A stretch of 64,000 bases of DNA from Bdellovibrionales bacterium. GTDB lineage: Bacteria; Bdellovibrionota; Bdellovibrionia; Bdellovibrionales; JAMPXM01. Location: the NCBI GenBank assembly GCA_016713885.1, contig JADJOF010000004.1, forward strand, positions 496,001-560,000, in the 5' to 3' direction. Position numbers and translations under genes: made by a program. The notes beneath the pieces are model-generated. The model ran no database searches and was not told where the DNA came from. It saw only the letters and a program-made list of their open reading frames with translations. Numbering within the stretch: position 1 is the first letter of the stretch; each line of letters begins with the position of its first letter. This document shows positions 51,300 through 59,592 of the stretch, piece by piece.

Positions 51300-52994
51300 T
51301 TAAAGCGCAGGAGCAAAAAGATCACGGCAAATCATGCCGGTCATCTTCTTAAAGGCTGAATTGGCTGGCTCAAGACCACGACTCCGCGCTTCAAGCACAG
51401 GATCGGCACCGTACTTGGCGAAGGCCGCCTTGGCTTCGGCAAACGCCTTCAGGTGGCGTTTGCGAAGTTCGGCAAGACCCGTCTCATCAAGAATCTTCTG
51501 CACCACACCTTCCGCGACAAGTGCATCAAAGGCCTTCTCGTGCGCGATCAACATATTGTCGGGGTTGGCCGTGTAGCGCCACGCCTTCACCCACGAGCCA
51601 AGAAAGCTGCGAGTCTCAATGTACATGCGGGTTAAGTTGATCAAGCCATCCACGATCGCGTAGCGAACGATCGACCAGATCCACTTCATGCGTTGAGTTC
51701 TTGTCGGCGTGATCAGCTCAAATGATTTCAAGAAGTCATCCATCTGCGCACCCTTCATCTTGGCAACATAGGTCCCCATCTGTTTGAACATCGTTTGGCT
51801 TTCAAACCGAACCCGATTGCCCGTAATCTTTTCGATGGCTTCGCGCCAATCACCGAGGCGCATTCGCATTTCCTGTTTGCGAAGGTCTTTGTCGACTTCA
51901 AATGCCACCCAACCATCCTTTGTTGGCACGCGTGGAATCAGTCCTTCCGTTAGCTTTTCAATGACTCGCGTGACAAACTCGGCTCGGCCAATCTCGTCAA
52001 CAGACAGTCGATGCAGCGGCATGCCCGGAACCAATTTTTTGTGAACCGCAACCACATCAATGCGCGACTCCACCGAACCATTACCCGAATACACATAGCG
52101 CTCGATAATAGCCTTGATAATATTCTGAGCGGTTGTGCCTACAGCGTACAGAGTCGAGTCGGCCGAAATAGAACGCAGAAGCCCAGCCTCTTTAACCAAG
52201 CCTTTCGCGATCGCGGTTTCAACGACGGTCGCAACTGCTTCACGTGTGTAGCGAGGGTCTTCAAAGATATCGCGCTTCACGACTTCTTGAATTGTCGGAT
52301 TTTGATTGTAACGAGCCGCCAGCTCCACAGCCGAAAGCTTGCTGTGCGGTCGAAGATCTTGAAGGCCCATTTCTTTGTCGCGAAACTTGTGATCAAGCGC
52401 GGCCTCGGGCAGGAGTTTGCGGATCGCAACAAGATCCTCCATCAGAGCCGACACCATGCGCTCGTGGCGTTCCACGTTGGCCCATGGACGATCTGGCCAG
52501 TGGCCACCTTCACCATGACCACTCACAAACGAATATCCGGCGTGACCAAATGAATCCATATGAACGTGGAGACCCGCGCCCACCATGAGGAGATTGCCCT
52601 TCTTCATACCTTCCAAGAGGAGCTCGCGACCAAAGGGATCATTCTCATCGACCAGCTGAAGTGGTGCGAGTTTCACACCGTGAGTCGCGCCCGTTTCGAC
52701 CTGAGCCGCGTTATAATTCACGAGATCGCTGGGGAAGTGATAGAGCCGACGCATTCGTCCACCAACAATCATCGTCGGGAACATCGGGGACGTCCAAAGG
52801 CTGACATCGATCCACTCATTGAAGTTCGCGAGTTGTGACGCCACCTCATGCCCGATGCCGGCGTACCGAGCCATCATGTACGTCTCATAGAAATGTGTAT
52901 CGATATCGTAGGCCTGTGCTCCAAAAGAGAACAGGGACAGGACCATCAGCAGGGCCCCGGTGATCTTTCTCGAAATATAGCTTTTCACGGCCAC
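51300..52994 (-). CDS. secreted DUF6765-like protein with a possible metal centre
   Basis: A 564-residue exported protein (signal peptide around TGALLMVLSLFSFGAQA). Near the N-terminus it resembles the DUF6765 family: YDIDTHFYETYMMARYAG, HFPSDLVNYN and GLHVHMDSFGHAGYSF, where spaced His/Asp residues look like a zinc site, as in phospholipase C/S1-P1-type folds. The remaining 350 residues are helical and of unknown nature (for example QKILDETGLAELRKRHLKAF). Convergent with folA. A membrane- or prey-directed hydrolase is a speculative role. Confidence 0.65.
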   Translation of the reverse strand: MAVKSYISRKITGALLMVLSLFSFGAQAYDIDTHFYETYMMARYAGIGHEVASQLANFNEWIDVSLWTSPMFPTMIVGGRMRRLYHFPSDLVNYNAAQVETGATHGVKLAPLQLVDENDPFGRELLLEGMKKGNLLMVGAGLHVHMDSFGHAGYSFVSGHGEGGHWPDRPWANVERHERMVSALMEDLVAIRKLLPEAALDHKFRDKEMGLQDLRPHSKLSAVELAARYNQNPTIQEVVKRDIFEDPRYTREAVATVVETAIAKGLVKEAGLLRSISADSTLYAVGTTAQNIIKAIIERYVYSGNGSVESRIDVVAVHKKLVPGMPLHRLSVDEIGRAEFVTRVIEKLTEGLIPRVPTKDGWVAFEVDKDLRKQEMRMRLGDWREAIEKITGNRVRFESQTMFKQMGTYVAKMKGAQMDDFLKSFELITPTRTQRMKWIWSIVRYAIVDGLINLTRMYIETRSFLGSWVKAWRYTANPDNMLIAHEKAFDALVAEGVVQKILDETGLAELRKRHLKAFAEAKAAFAKYGADPVLEARSRGLEPANSAFKKMTGMICRDLFAPAL

Positions 52995-53181
52995 CTCGTC
53001 TTAATGCGCAAAGCCCGCATAATGACACAGTGCATCAACTGCTGTCGACTACTCATGAAAAATAGAAATGGTCGATGAAAAACTCGACACCCAACAGGGC
53101 CGATGAGGCGCCGTATTCCCTCTTTGGGACATCCTGACTTGAGACAAAATCAAAATCTTTCACACGTTTAAGGAATCTTTA

Positions 53182-53496
53182 ATGGCGAACTTTTGTTCGA
53201 ACCTAGAGACTATATCTGTGGAACCCGATATTCAGGCCATCATTGATCGATGGAAGCTCAGATTGGAACAGATTGGCGATAGCCGCTACGGCGTCTATGC
53301 CGCCGTAGGAAAATCCGACCGGATTCTCGTCATGGTATGGTCGGAGGTTGTTCGCCTCAACGCTGCCAACGATTTTATTGATCTCTATCTCAAAGAGACA
53401 GATCCCACGCTCGCAAGCCAACTCCTAGAGGACATCGTTGTTCTCGTTAATGGCCTCGAAGACCTTGATCTCTATCGTTTCCACGATAGCGACTAA
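53182..53496 (+). CDS. small acidic cytoplasmic protein of unknown function
   Basis: 104 residues without a signal peptide; acidic, alpha/beta: DIQAIIDRWKLRLEQIGD, RYGVYAAVGKSDRILVMVW, then acidic helices LYLKETDPTLASQLLEDI. AAGG stands before the ATG. It precedes the flagellin genes by about 270 bases. The stretch 53497-53762 holds an imperfect sigma-28-like GCCGATCA but no other gene. No family recognised. Confidence 0.6.
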   Translation: MANFCSNLETISVEPDIQAIIDRWKLRLEQIGDSRYGVYAAVGKSDRILVMVWSEVVRLNAANDFIDLYLKETDPTLASQLLEDIVVLVNGLEDLDLYRFHDSD

Positions 53497-53762
53497 CAAC
53501 CGCTTTTCTTCGTTATCACTCTCTCGATAGAGATAAACACCGCTCACTCAAGCAGCGGCACATCACCATATCGTCTATATTCTCGTTCGCGCCGACTTAA
53601 GCGGCCCTTCGTCTAGAAAATCTCAATTCGAGATCTTTCTCCTCAAGCCTCATTCTGAGACGCCGAAAAGAACCATAGGAAAGTTAGAACCCATGGGTTG
53701 CGACAGGAGTTGCGACTCTCGCCGATCAAGGACGATCGACGGTACTTCAGGGAGGAGGAATT

Positions 53763-54611
53763 ATGGGTTTACGTATTAACACAAACGTAGCCTCATTGAA
53801 TGCCCAGAGGAATTTGACGGGCACAAAATGGGGACTGGACAAGAGTCTTGAACGCTTGTCGTCAGGTTACCGCATTAACCGTGCGGGTGACGATGCGGCG
53901 GGACTCGCGATCAGCGAAAACCTTCGCGCTCAGGTGCGAGGTCTCAAGCAAGCGTCGAGGAACGCGCAAGACGGTGTATCACTGGTACAGGTCGCAGAAG
54001 GCGGTCTGAACGAGATGAGCTCCATCTTGATTCGTCTCCGAGAACTTGCAGTTCAAGCCGCTTCCGACACTATCGGTCCGGTCGAGCGTCAGTTCCTGAA
54101 CGTGGAATATGATCAGCTCGTATCCGAAATCGATCGTATCGCCGATGCGACTGAATTTAACGGAACTCAACTCTTAAGTGGAACCGGTTCGGTACTCGAC
54201 TTCCAAGTCGGTACTCGAAACGATCCAAATATCGATCGACTCACCTTCGATGCGTCGAAAGCGGATGCGAACAGCGCCGCCCTCGGTGTGAATCTGACAA
54301 GCGTCGCTGATAAACCATCAGCACAGAACAGCTTGGCAGCCATCGACGCCGCTATTGTGAGTGTGTCGGCAATGCGAGCGGACTTTGGTGCAATCCAAAA
54401 CCGTCTGCAGTCCACCATTGGCAATATCGCGGTCTCAGTTGAGAACTTGTCAGCTGCGAACTCACGGATTCGTGATGTCGACGTCGCTGAGGAAACTGCG
54501 GAACTCACTCGCAACAATATCTTGTTGCAAGCGGGCACATCGGTCCTTGCCCAAGCGAACCAGACATCGAACACAGCGCTCTCGCTCTTGAACAAAACGT
54601 TTCAGGGTTGA
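53763..54611 (+). CDS. fliC: flagellin
   Basis: 282 residues, a short flagellin without the variable D2/D3 domains. The N-terminal MGLRINTNVASLNAQRNLTGT and DDAAGLAISENLRAQVRGLKQASRNAQDG and the C-terminal NLSAANSRIRDVDVAEETAEL and LLQAGTSVLAQANQTSNTALSLL are the conserved D0/D1 coiled coils. The ribosome-binding site GGGAGGAGG is very strong, as expected for an abundant protein. A second flagellin follows 454 bases on. Short flagellins with this start are typical of Bdellovibrio, which has several per genome. Confidence 0.96.
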   Translation: MGLRINTNVASLNAQRNLTGTKWGLDKSLERLSSGYRINRAGDDAAGLAISENLRAQVRGLKQASRNAQDGVSLVQVAEGGLNEMSSILIRLRELAVQAASDTIGPVERQFLNVEYDQLVSEIDRIADATEFNGTQLLSGTGSVLDFQVGTRNDPNIDRLTFDASKADANSAALGVNLTSVADKPSAQNSLAAIDAAIVSVSAMRADFGAIQNRLQSTIGNIAVSVENLSAANSRIRDVDVAEETAELTRNNILLQAGTSVLAQANQTSNTALSLLNKTFQG

Positions 54612-54634
54612 TGAACTCCGACTCCCGTGATGGC

Positions 54635-54670
54635 GGGCTCATGTAAACGTCGCGAGACGTTACTGAGCCC
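54635..54670. other. nested hairpin behind the first flagellin
   Basis: GGGCTCA/TGAGCCC arms enclose a second stem AACGTC-GCGA-GACGTT, forming a long interrupted stem-loop 24 bases after the fliC stop. It could be an mRNA-stabilising 3' structure or a first terminator. No U-run follows, so the next hairpin (54740) is the better terminator. Confidence 0.5.
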
Positions 54671-54739
54671 GGCCCCACAAACTAGGATGAAGGCGATCGT
54701 CTTCTTTCTAGCGAACTGACTGAATCTGTTTCCTGCTTT

Positions 54740-54764
54740 TTAGGGGAGGTAATCCCTCCCCTAA
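54740..54764 (+). terminator. flagellin terminator
   Basis: A 10-base perfect inverted repeat TTAGGGGAGG/CCTCCCCTAA with a 5-base loop, followed by TTT and preceded by TTTT. This fits an intrinsic terminator of the first flagellin gene. Confidence 0.7.
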
Positions 54765-54883
54765 TTTAGACAAGGAGACGGCGACATACTGTGTGCTCAT
54801 CACTGTGCTCATCGTTGAGCCTGGATGGACATCGCTAACTGTGCGAAGCATCGCACTCGTTCTTCGCGCACGACTCTTCGTCA

Positions 54884-54889
54884 TATAAT
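54884..54889 (+). promoter_or_regulatory. candidate -10 promoter element for the second flagellin
   Basis: A perfect TATAAT in an otherwise GC-richer stretch, about 180 bases before the second flagellin start. The -35 side (TTCTTCGC or similar) is weak, so the call rests on the -10 box. A long leader of roughly 170 bases would follow, including the palindrome at 54992. Confidence 0.4.
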
Positions 54890-54991
54890 ACCCTTCTAAA
54901 AATCTAGACTTTTTCTCGACTCTCGCGATTTCACGTTTATTCCGATGAGTCTATGGGGATGTGCATGAGCACTACTCCATTTAACAAACCT

Positions 54992-55010
54992 GAGACTCAT
55001 GATGAGTCTC
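54992..55010. promoter_or_regulatory. perfect 9-base palindrome in the leader of the second flagellin
   Basis: GAGACTCAT and ATGAGTCTC around a central G, 56 bases before the ATG of the second flagellin. It may be an operator for a dimeric regulator or an RNA hairpin in the leader. Nothing similar was seen before the first flagellin. Confidence 0.4.
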
Positions 55011-55065
55011 TTTGCCACGGTAGGCAGCGATCACGGAGGAACGCACATGACACAAGGAGGATAGT

Positions 55066-55900
55066 ATGGGTTTGCGTATAGCAACCAACGTTGCGTCGTT
55101 GAACGCACAAAAAGAATTTGGTTGGAACGCAGAGGCAGTTGGATACGAGTCTTGCGCGATTGAGCTCAGGATATCGCATCAACAAAGCTGCAGATGATGC
55201 TGCGGGACTCGCGATTAGCGAGAACCTGAAAGGTCAGATTCGAGGCTTGAGACAAGCTTCGCGCAACTCGAACGACGGTATTTCGCTCGTTCAGGTTGCA
55301 GAAGGCGGTCTCACCGAAATCTCGAACATGCTCGTTCGCCTGCGCGAACTTGGTGTTCAAGCTTCGTCTGACACGATTGGTGACACAGAGAGAAAGTTCA
55401 TCGATGTGGAATACCAGCAGCTCAAGTCCGAAATTCAGCGGATCAGCGAAGTGACCAAGTTCAACGGTCGCGATCTTTTGAATGGTACGGGCGGCGTCAT
55501 CGACATCCAAGTTGGTACGTACAACGATCCGTTTAAAGACCGGATTTCGTTCAACGCATCGGCAGCCAATTCGAGCCTCGAGTCCCTGGGACTCACAGCC
55601 GAATCGGTCGCGATGAAGGAGGCTGCACAGAATAGTTTGGACGTTTTGGACCGTGCGATGGTTTCGGTAAACGCAATTCGCGCCAACTTCGGCGCCATGC
55701 AGAACCGACTCCAGTCGACCGTAGCGAACCTCGCAGTTGCAGATGAGAACCTCTCAGCTGCCAACTCTCGAATCCGCGACGCCGATATCGCAGCGGAAAG
55801 TGCCGAACTCACGCGCAACAATATTTTGATGCAAGCGGGAGTCTCAGTACTGGGCCAAGCGAACAACATCTCAAACATCGCACTGAAGCTCTTGAGCTAA
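55066..55900 (+). CDS. fliC2: flagellin, frameshifted near the start
   Basis: ATG 55066 follows AAGGAGG and encodes MGLRIATNVASLNAQK. The frame then breaks at the A5 run 55109-55113. One more A continues KNLVGTQRQLDTSLARLSSGYRIN and the full D0/D1 flagellin core, ending LGQANNISNIALKLLS (about 278 residues). Without repair only a headless flagellin could be read from TTG 55118, which is unlikely. The protein is close to its neighbour at 53763 throughout and also lacks D2/D3. Whether the defect is real or technical decides if this cell has one or two working flagellins here. Confidence 0.9.
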
Positions 55901-55911
55901 GGAGTGATGCC

Positions 55912-56007
55912 ATGAGTGTGTACCGAACGAATGCGCTCGAATGGACCGCCAGTATCATGTTTGTCGGCCTCACCGTCGTCACCATGATCGTCGGCCTTGG
56001 AATCTGA
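55912..56007 (+). CDS. 31-residue single-span membrane protein
   Basis: Begins 11 bases after the second flagellin stop, with AAGGAG ahead of the ATG. The product MSVYRTNALEWTASIMF... is a short polar head followed by one transmembrane helix (ASIMFVGLTVVTMIVGLGI) and a stop. The good ribosome-binding site and clean hydrophobic helix support it as a real small gene cotranscribed with the flagellin. Function unknown. A strong hairpin follows. Confidence 0.55.
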   Translation: MSVYRTNALEWTASIMFVGLTVVTMIVGLGI

Positions 56008-56013
56008 ACGGAA

Positions 56014-56068
56014 AGGTACCTTCTTCCTTTCCGCGACACATCTAGTCGCGGAAAGGAAGAAGGTACCT
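56014..56068. terminator. 24-base-pair perfect hairpin with GGTACC end
   Basis: The arms 56014-56037 and 56045-56068 are exact reverse complements over 24 bases, with a 7-base loop, 6 bases after the small membrane protein gene. AAGG-rich arms contain GGTACC. Behind it (56076-56098) a second, smaller AAGGGGCC/GGCCCTTT stem ends in T/A runs and probably terminates the minus-strand gene at 56162. The long perfect stem is more than a terminator needs and may be a REP-like element. Confidence 0.75.
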
Positions 56069-56161
56069 AAAAGCGAAGGGGCCTCCCAAGGCCCTTTCTT
56101 CATTCTGACCGCCCACCGGCCACTACCGCCGGCACACCTTTGCCGCCAAGAAAGCGGTGCG

Positions 56162-56581
56162 TCATGAATGCCGCTTCTGCTTGAGATGAATCAGGTAGCC
56201 CATAAGCCAAAGGATCGACGTCCCCAGGTGAACCCACTTCCAAATCTGAAGCGCCGAAGGTTCCGTGACGATTTGAATGATGACTCCGGATAAAATCATC
56301 GGCCACGCAGAAAACAAGAGAATTGTTCCTGTCCGGCGCCGGGTAGCGATCGGACTTTTGTACATAAGCCAGGCGTGATTCATCCAGATCATGCCGCAGC
56401 CAAAAACAAGAAGTGGTGCAAAGAGAATATGTAGCTGCTGAAGAAACGGCTGATACGGGCTGTTGATGTTGGAATACTCGTCAATAGGCTGCCCGCAGTA
56501 AATAAAATAGGCGTAGATAAGACCCGTCACTCCGACGAGGAAGTTCGCAGAATGGAGATACCACGCCTGGCCCTTCTTCAC
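56162..56581 (-). CDS. small cytochrome-b-like membrane protein (DUF4405-like)
   Basis: 139 residues with four hydrophobic spans and His residues placed in them: LHSANFLVGV, QLHILFAPLLVFG, WMNHAWLMY and KWVHLGTSILWLMGYLIHL. Two pairs on opposite spans could hold b-type hemes, as in cytochrome b561/DUF4405 proteins. The GTG start overlaps the stop of the FMN-binding protein (GTGA). As the last gene of the apbE operon it may pass electrons from the membrane quinone pool to the flavinylated protein. Confidence 0.7.
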   Translation of the reverse strand: MKKGQAWYLHSANFLVGVTGLIYAYFIYCGQPIDEYSNINSPYQPFLQQLHILFAPLLVFGCGMIWMNHAWLMYKSPIATRRRTGTILLFSAWPMILSGVIIQIVTEPSALQIWKWVHLGTSILWLMGYLIHLKQKRHS

Positions 56582-57129
56582 TGTGCACCACCACTCTTAA
56601 GCGACTGATTCAATACCTGGTGCAACGCTAAAACTCTCCTCGAAGCTCCGACCGTGGCACGAGCTGTGAGCGTCGATCCGGCAACCAGCGCAATTCCCTT
56701 TTTCAAATTCAATTCATCGTCCAGAGAACGACCGACAAAAAGCCCATACCACTTTTCCTTCGGCATGTGCTCTGGCGGCTCATTGAAGTTCAAAACTTCA
56801 ATTCGACGAATTTTGTCTGCCGTATCGACGACAATAAGCAATGTCTCCGTCTTGGACCGAACTCGATGCACATCAACATACGCTGCACCGTCTGTCTCAC
56901 CGCCACACTTTGCCACATATCGCAGGACAAGCTTTGACGGCATTTCATAGCCCGAGAGGCTTTGAATCGCGGCCATTTTCTTATCATCTAAAAAAACATT
57001 CTCTTTTTTCGGTGCACACGTTCCAAACGCCGAGCGTGCCGCTTCGTCTGAGGTGAGCTGAGAACTCGCCCAAACCACATGCGGAACAAACACACCGAGC
57101 GCGACCAACAAAAAGGCCTTAGAACACAT
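56578..57129 (-). CDS. exported FMN-binding protein (flavinylation target)
   Basis: About 183 residues. ATG 57129 overlaps the porin stop and gives a signal peptide (CSKAFLLVALGVFVPHVVWA), so it is preferred over starts 13 codons upstream. The C-terminal FMN-binding domain shows VVDTADKIRRIEVLNFNEPPEH and the attachment site AGSTLTARAT, in which the Thr of the S/T-x-T-like motif receives FMN from ApbE (as in RnfG/NqrC). The apbE gene is in the same operon. Two Cys lie in the mature part (TCAPKK, KCGGE). Confidence 0.85.
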   Translation of the reverse strand: MCSKAFLLVALGVFVPHVVWASSQLTSDEAARSAFGTCAPKKENVFLDDKKMAAIQSLSGYEMPSKLVLRYVAKCGGETDGAAYVDVHRVRSKTETLLIVVDTADKIRRIEVLNFNEPPEHMPKEKWYGLFVGRSLDDELNLKKGIALVAGSTLTARATVGASRRVLALHQVLNQSLKSGGAQ

Positions 57130-58414
57130 ATCCGAGCAGAACATTGTATTGGTTGATACCGGTTCCATCCTGCTTCTCGTAGTCCTGAAAATCGACTTTC
57201 ACAACCACTTGATCGATTGGCTTATAGGAAAATCCAACGGTTGTAATCGTGACCTGATTCGCACCGCTGCGCGCGTATCCAAGTGGAACCTCAGCCTGAG
57301 TGTCGAGCTGCTCCCAGCGCGCAAACGGTGTGAAGGAGTTCAACGTTCCAGCCAAGACATCGTAACCAGCTTGCACATAATGTCCCGTCAAAAGAGATCC
57401 AATTGAGTTACTACCGGTGAGCGGCGCCGCAGCACCTGTGGAACTCAGCTCAGCGGCGTTTAACTCGGCCACGTGGTCAAGTTTCGCCATTGTCGCCATA
57501 CCCCTAAGCTCAAAAGCCCCCACGCGCCAGTCGGCGTGAAGGTCATAGATCTGCGTGTCAACACTCGGAACGCCAGCGCCCGACCCCGCCGCCGGATAGA
57601 AGCTTGACGGTCCGGAGTACGCCGATACTCCGACGAGAAGTCCTTCCACTCCGGTGTAGTCCAAGCGACCGACGAGCGAAAACTGGTCGGCTTTCGCACT
57701 AGCTCCTTTTTGACGACCGTTTCGCAAACCTGACGCAGAAAATCCATCGGCATTGAGACCGTTCACGAGATACGCACGATAGCTAAACGAACCCACGTCG
57801 CCAAAAACTCCAACGCCATTCTCTCGCCAAGTGCTTGGAATAATCGAATTCTCTGTGTCAGGACGACGCGCGCCTAGGAAAGTCGTCGGCTCGTGTCCCT
57901 CATTGATAAAGCCCATTGGCAAAAGCAACAGGCCCGCGCGCACATTGAACTCCGGTTGTGCGAGATAGTCGATGTAAGCGAACTCGGCCGAAACCTCCCC
58001 GCCTTTACCGGTCGATGCGTGTTCAAATTCGACTTCAGTGTTCAACAAGAACTTCTCGTTAAAGCGATAGCCAAAATAGACGACGGCCCGCAGGAAGTCG
58101 ATCTGATCGGCTGTCGTTACGCCAGTGCCGTTATCCTTCTCACTCGCGTAGTTCTGATACAGCATCTCACCATAGCCGCCGATCGACACACCCTTCGATG
58201 TGCGATAAACCCGCGACGCCGAGGGCCCAAGACCTGTACGTATAGAGGACTCGCGGCTCTCATTCGTTTCACCTTGTTTGAGACGATTCACTTCATCGGC
58301 GAGAACACTCAAGCGCGCGGCCAGTTCATCGTTACTCACGGCATCGGCGGCCCCGGATTGAAAGGATAAACTCAAAATAAAACCACTCAATACGGCAATC
58401 GCTCGGAATTTCAT
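57119..58414 (-). CDS. outer-membrane porin-like protein
   Basis: About 431 residues from ATG 58414, which overlaps the apbE stop (ATGA); the frame upstream of it is not coding. Signal peptide KFRAIAVLSGFILSLSF..., a short coiled-coil (ELAARLSVLADEVNRLKQ), then a 16- to 18-strand-like barrel: DFLRAVVYFGYRFNEKF, NVRAGLLLLPMGFINEGH, QIYDLHADWRVGAFELRG and the final VLLGYVF ending in Phe. The coiled-coil plus barrel layout is seen in phosphate- or cation-selective porins of Bdellovibrio-like bacteria. Lying between apbE and its flavinylated substrate, it may admit the electron acceptor or donor. Confidence 0.85.
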   Translation of the reverse strand: MKFRAIAVLSGFILSLSFQSGAADAVSNDELAARLSVLADEVNRLKQGETNESRESSIRTGLGPSASRVYRTSKGVSIGGYGEMLYQNYASEKDNGTGVTTADQIDFLRAVVYFGYRFNEKFLLNTEVEFEHASTGKGGEVSAEFAYIDYLAQPEFNVRAGLLLLPMGFINEGHEPTTFLGARRPDTENSIIPSTWRENGVGVFGDVGSFSYRAYLVNGLNADGFSASGLRNGRQKGASAKADQFSLVGRLDYTGVEGLLVGVSAYSGPSSFYPAAGSGAGVPSVDTQIYDLHADWRVGAFELRGMATMAKLDHVAELNAAELSSTGAAAPLTGSNSIGSLLTGHYVQAGYDVLAGTLNSFTPFARWEQLDTQAEVPLGYARSGANQVTITTVGFSYKPIDQVVVKVDFQDYEKQDGTGINQYNVLLGYVF

Positions 58415-59406
58415 GTGGACTCCTTGAAGTAAGTCGAGATGTCGTCCACCCCACAAATGAAGTGAACCTCTTTTTGATTTTCTATTTTCGATTTCAACGC
58501 GCAGCTCGCATAGATGTTGCCGCCAGAGCGCACCACCAACTGCACGTCGGGAGGGCGCAAACTCCACGCGAATGCCCGCTTAGGGCCCATCACATAAGGT
58601 CCCGTCGAAAGACAGTCCGCGCGAAGAGCCGAGTCCGTCCACACCGACAGCTGACCAAAATTGCGAGCTGAACGCCCTGTCGCCGGATCCAAAATATGTC
58701 CTGGGCGGTGATCGTGTCCGGATGTAGAGATCGACCCGCGATCAATCGAGAGCGCAAGCGTGCCAAGATCTGTGCGAATCGGAGCCCCTTGAGACACGGC
58801 TAACTGCCCACCAAGATTGATAACCACACGAACGTCATTTGCGACAGAAGCTCGAAGTGCGCGATCAAGGGCAGCACCCTTACCAAAACCGCCCTCTTCC
58901 CAATCGCTGCCGCCAATGCGCCTTGTCACTTTGTCGCCATCAACGACAAAGGCCGTTTCATCTCGCGGGCGCAAAGCGCGATTCACTTCGGTCGGGCTCG
59001 GTTCACCAACGGACTTTGGATCTCGCAGCTTCCACACTGTAATCAGTTTTCCGAGCAAAGGATTGAAAAGCCCTTCGGTACTCTCCTGGCATTTCAATGC
59101 CTCACTCAAATCGGCGGCAAGCTGCTGCGAAGCTTTGTACGACGATCCAGTTTTCAACTTATTGATCCGCGAGAGCGGAGACTCACTCTTCCACGTCGAT
59201 AGCTCGGCATCTGTTGCTTCGAGTTCTTTGACAATGCGCTCGCTTGCCACCGCCGCTCGTTCACGAGTCGGCGCCGTCACCGCAATATGAACATAGGTTC
59301 CCATCAGCGAAAGATTCCGCTCAAGACTCACCGCCTCCGAGCCCCACGTAACGAGGGGCCACAGAACGACGGAGACACATATGCTTCGAATTAGTCTTCG
59401 CCTCAT
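58411..59406 (-). CDS. apbE: FAD:protein FMN transferase
   Basis: 331 residues with signal peptide (RSICVSVVLWPLVTWGSEA). ApbE motifs: LSLMGTYVHIAVTA, EEGGFGKGAALDRAL, VINLGGQLAVS, ILDPATGRSARN and SVWTDSALRADCLSTGPYVMG, the TDxxxT-type metal site. It covalently attaches FMN to a Ser or Thr of exported proteins. The target is encoded two genes downstream (56578). First gene of the four-gene operon. Confidence 0.95.
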   Translation of the reverse strand: MRRRLIRSICVSVVLWPLVTWGSEAVSLERNLSLMGTYVHIAVTAPTRERAAVASERIVKELEATDAELSTWKSESPLSRINKLKTGSSYKASQQLAADLSEALKCQESTEGLFNPLLGKLITVWKLRDPKSVGEPSPTEVNRALRPRDETAFVVDGDKVTRRIGGSDWEEGGFGKGAALDRALRASVANDVRVVINLGGQLAVSQGAPIRTDLGTLALSIDRGSISTSGHDHRPGHILDPATGRSARNFGQLSVWTDSALRADCLSTGPYVMGPKRAFAWSLRPPDVQLVVRSGGNIYASCALKSKIENQKEVHFICGVDDISTYFKEST

Positions 59407-59592
59407 GCGAGCGGAAACTAGGAGGTTCAGTCCACCAATTCAATCAGTTGCCCTAATTGAAAATCAACTGACCGGTCCCATCGCTTTCGCCGGCACGTTT
59501 CTTCCTCTAACCAGGCACGATATCAGGAGATTTTACCCAAACGCTTCTAAACACGAAATGAACTGACGATTTCCGTCACCGAAGGAGTAAAA

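Noticed and set aside
53690..53760. Sigma-28-type promoter before the first flagellin
   Set aside because: GCCGATCA is close to the -10 consensus, but no TAAA-like -35 stands 15 bases upstream.
59381..59566. A 61-codon frame upstream of the secreted protein at 59593
   Set aside because: It overlaps the apbE start region, has no ribosome-binding site and its translation shows no structure.
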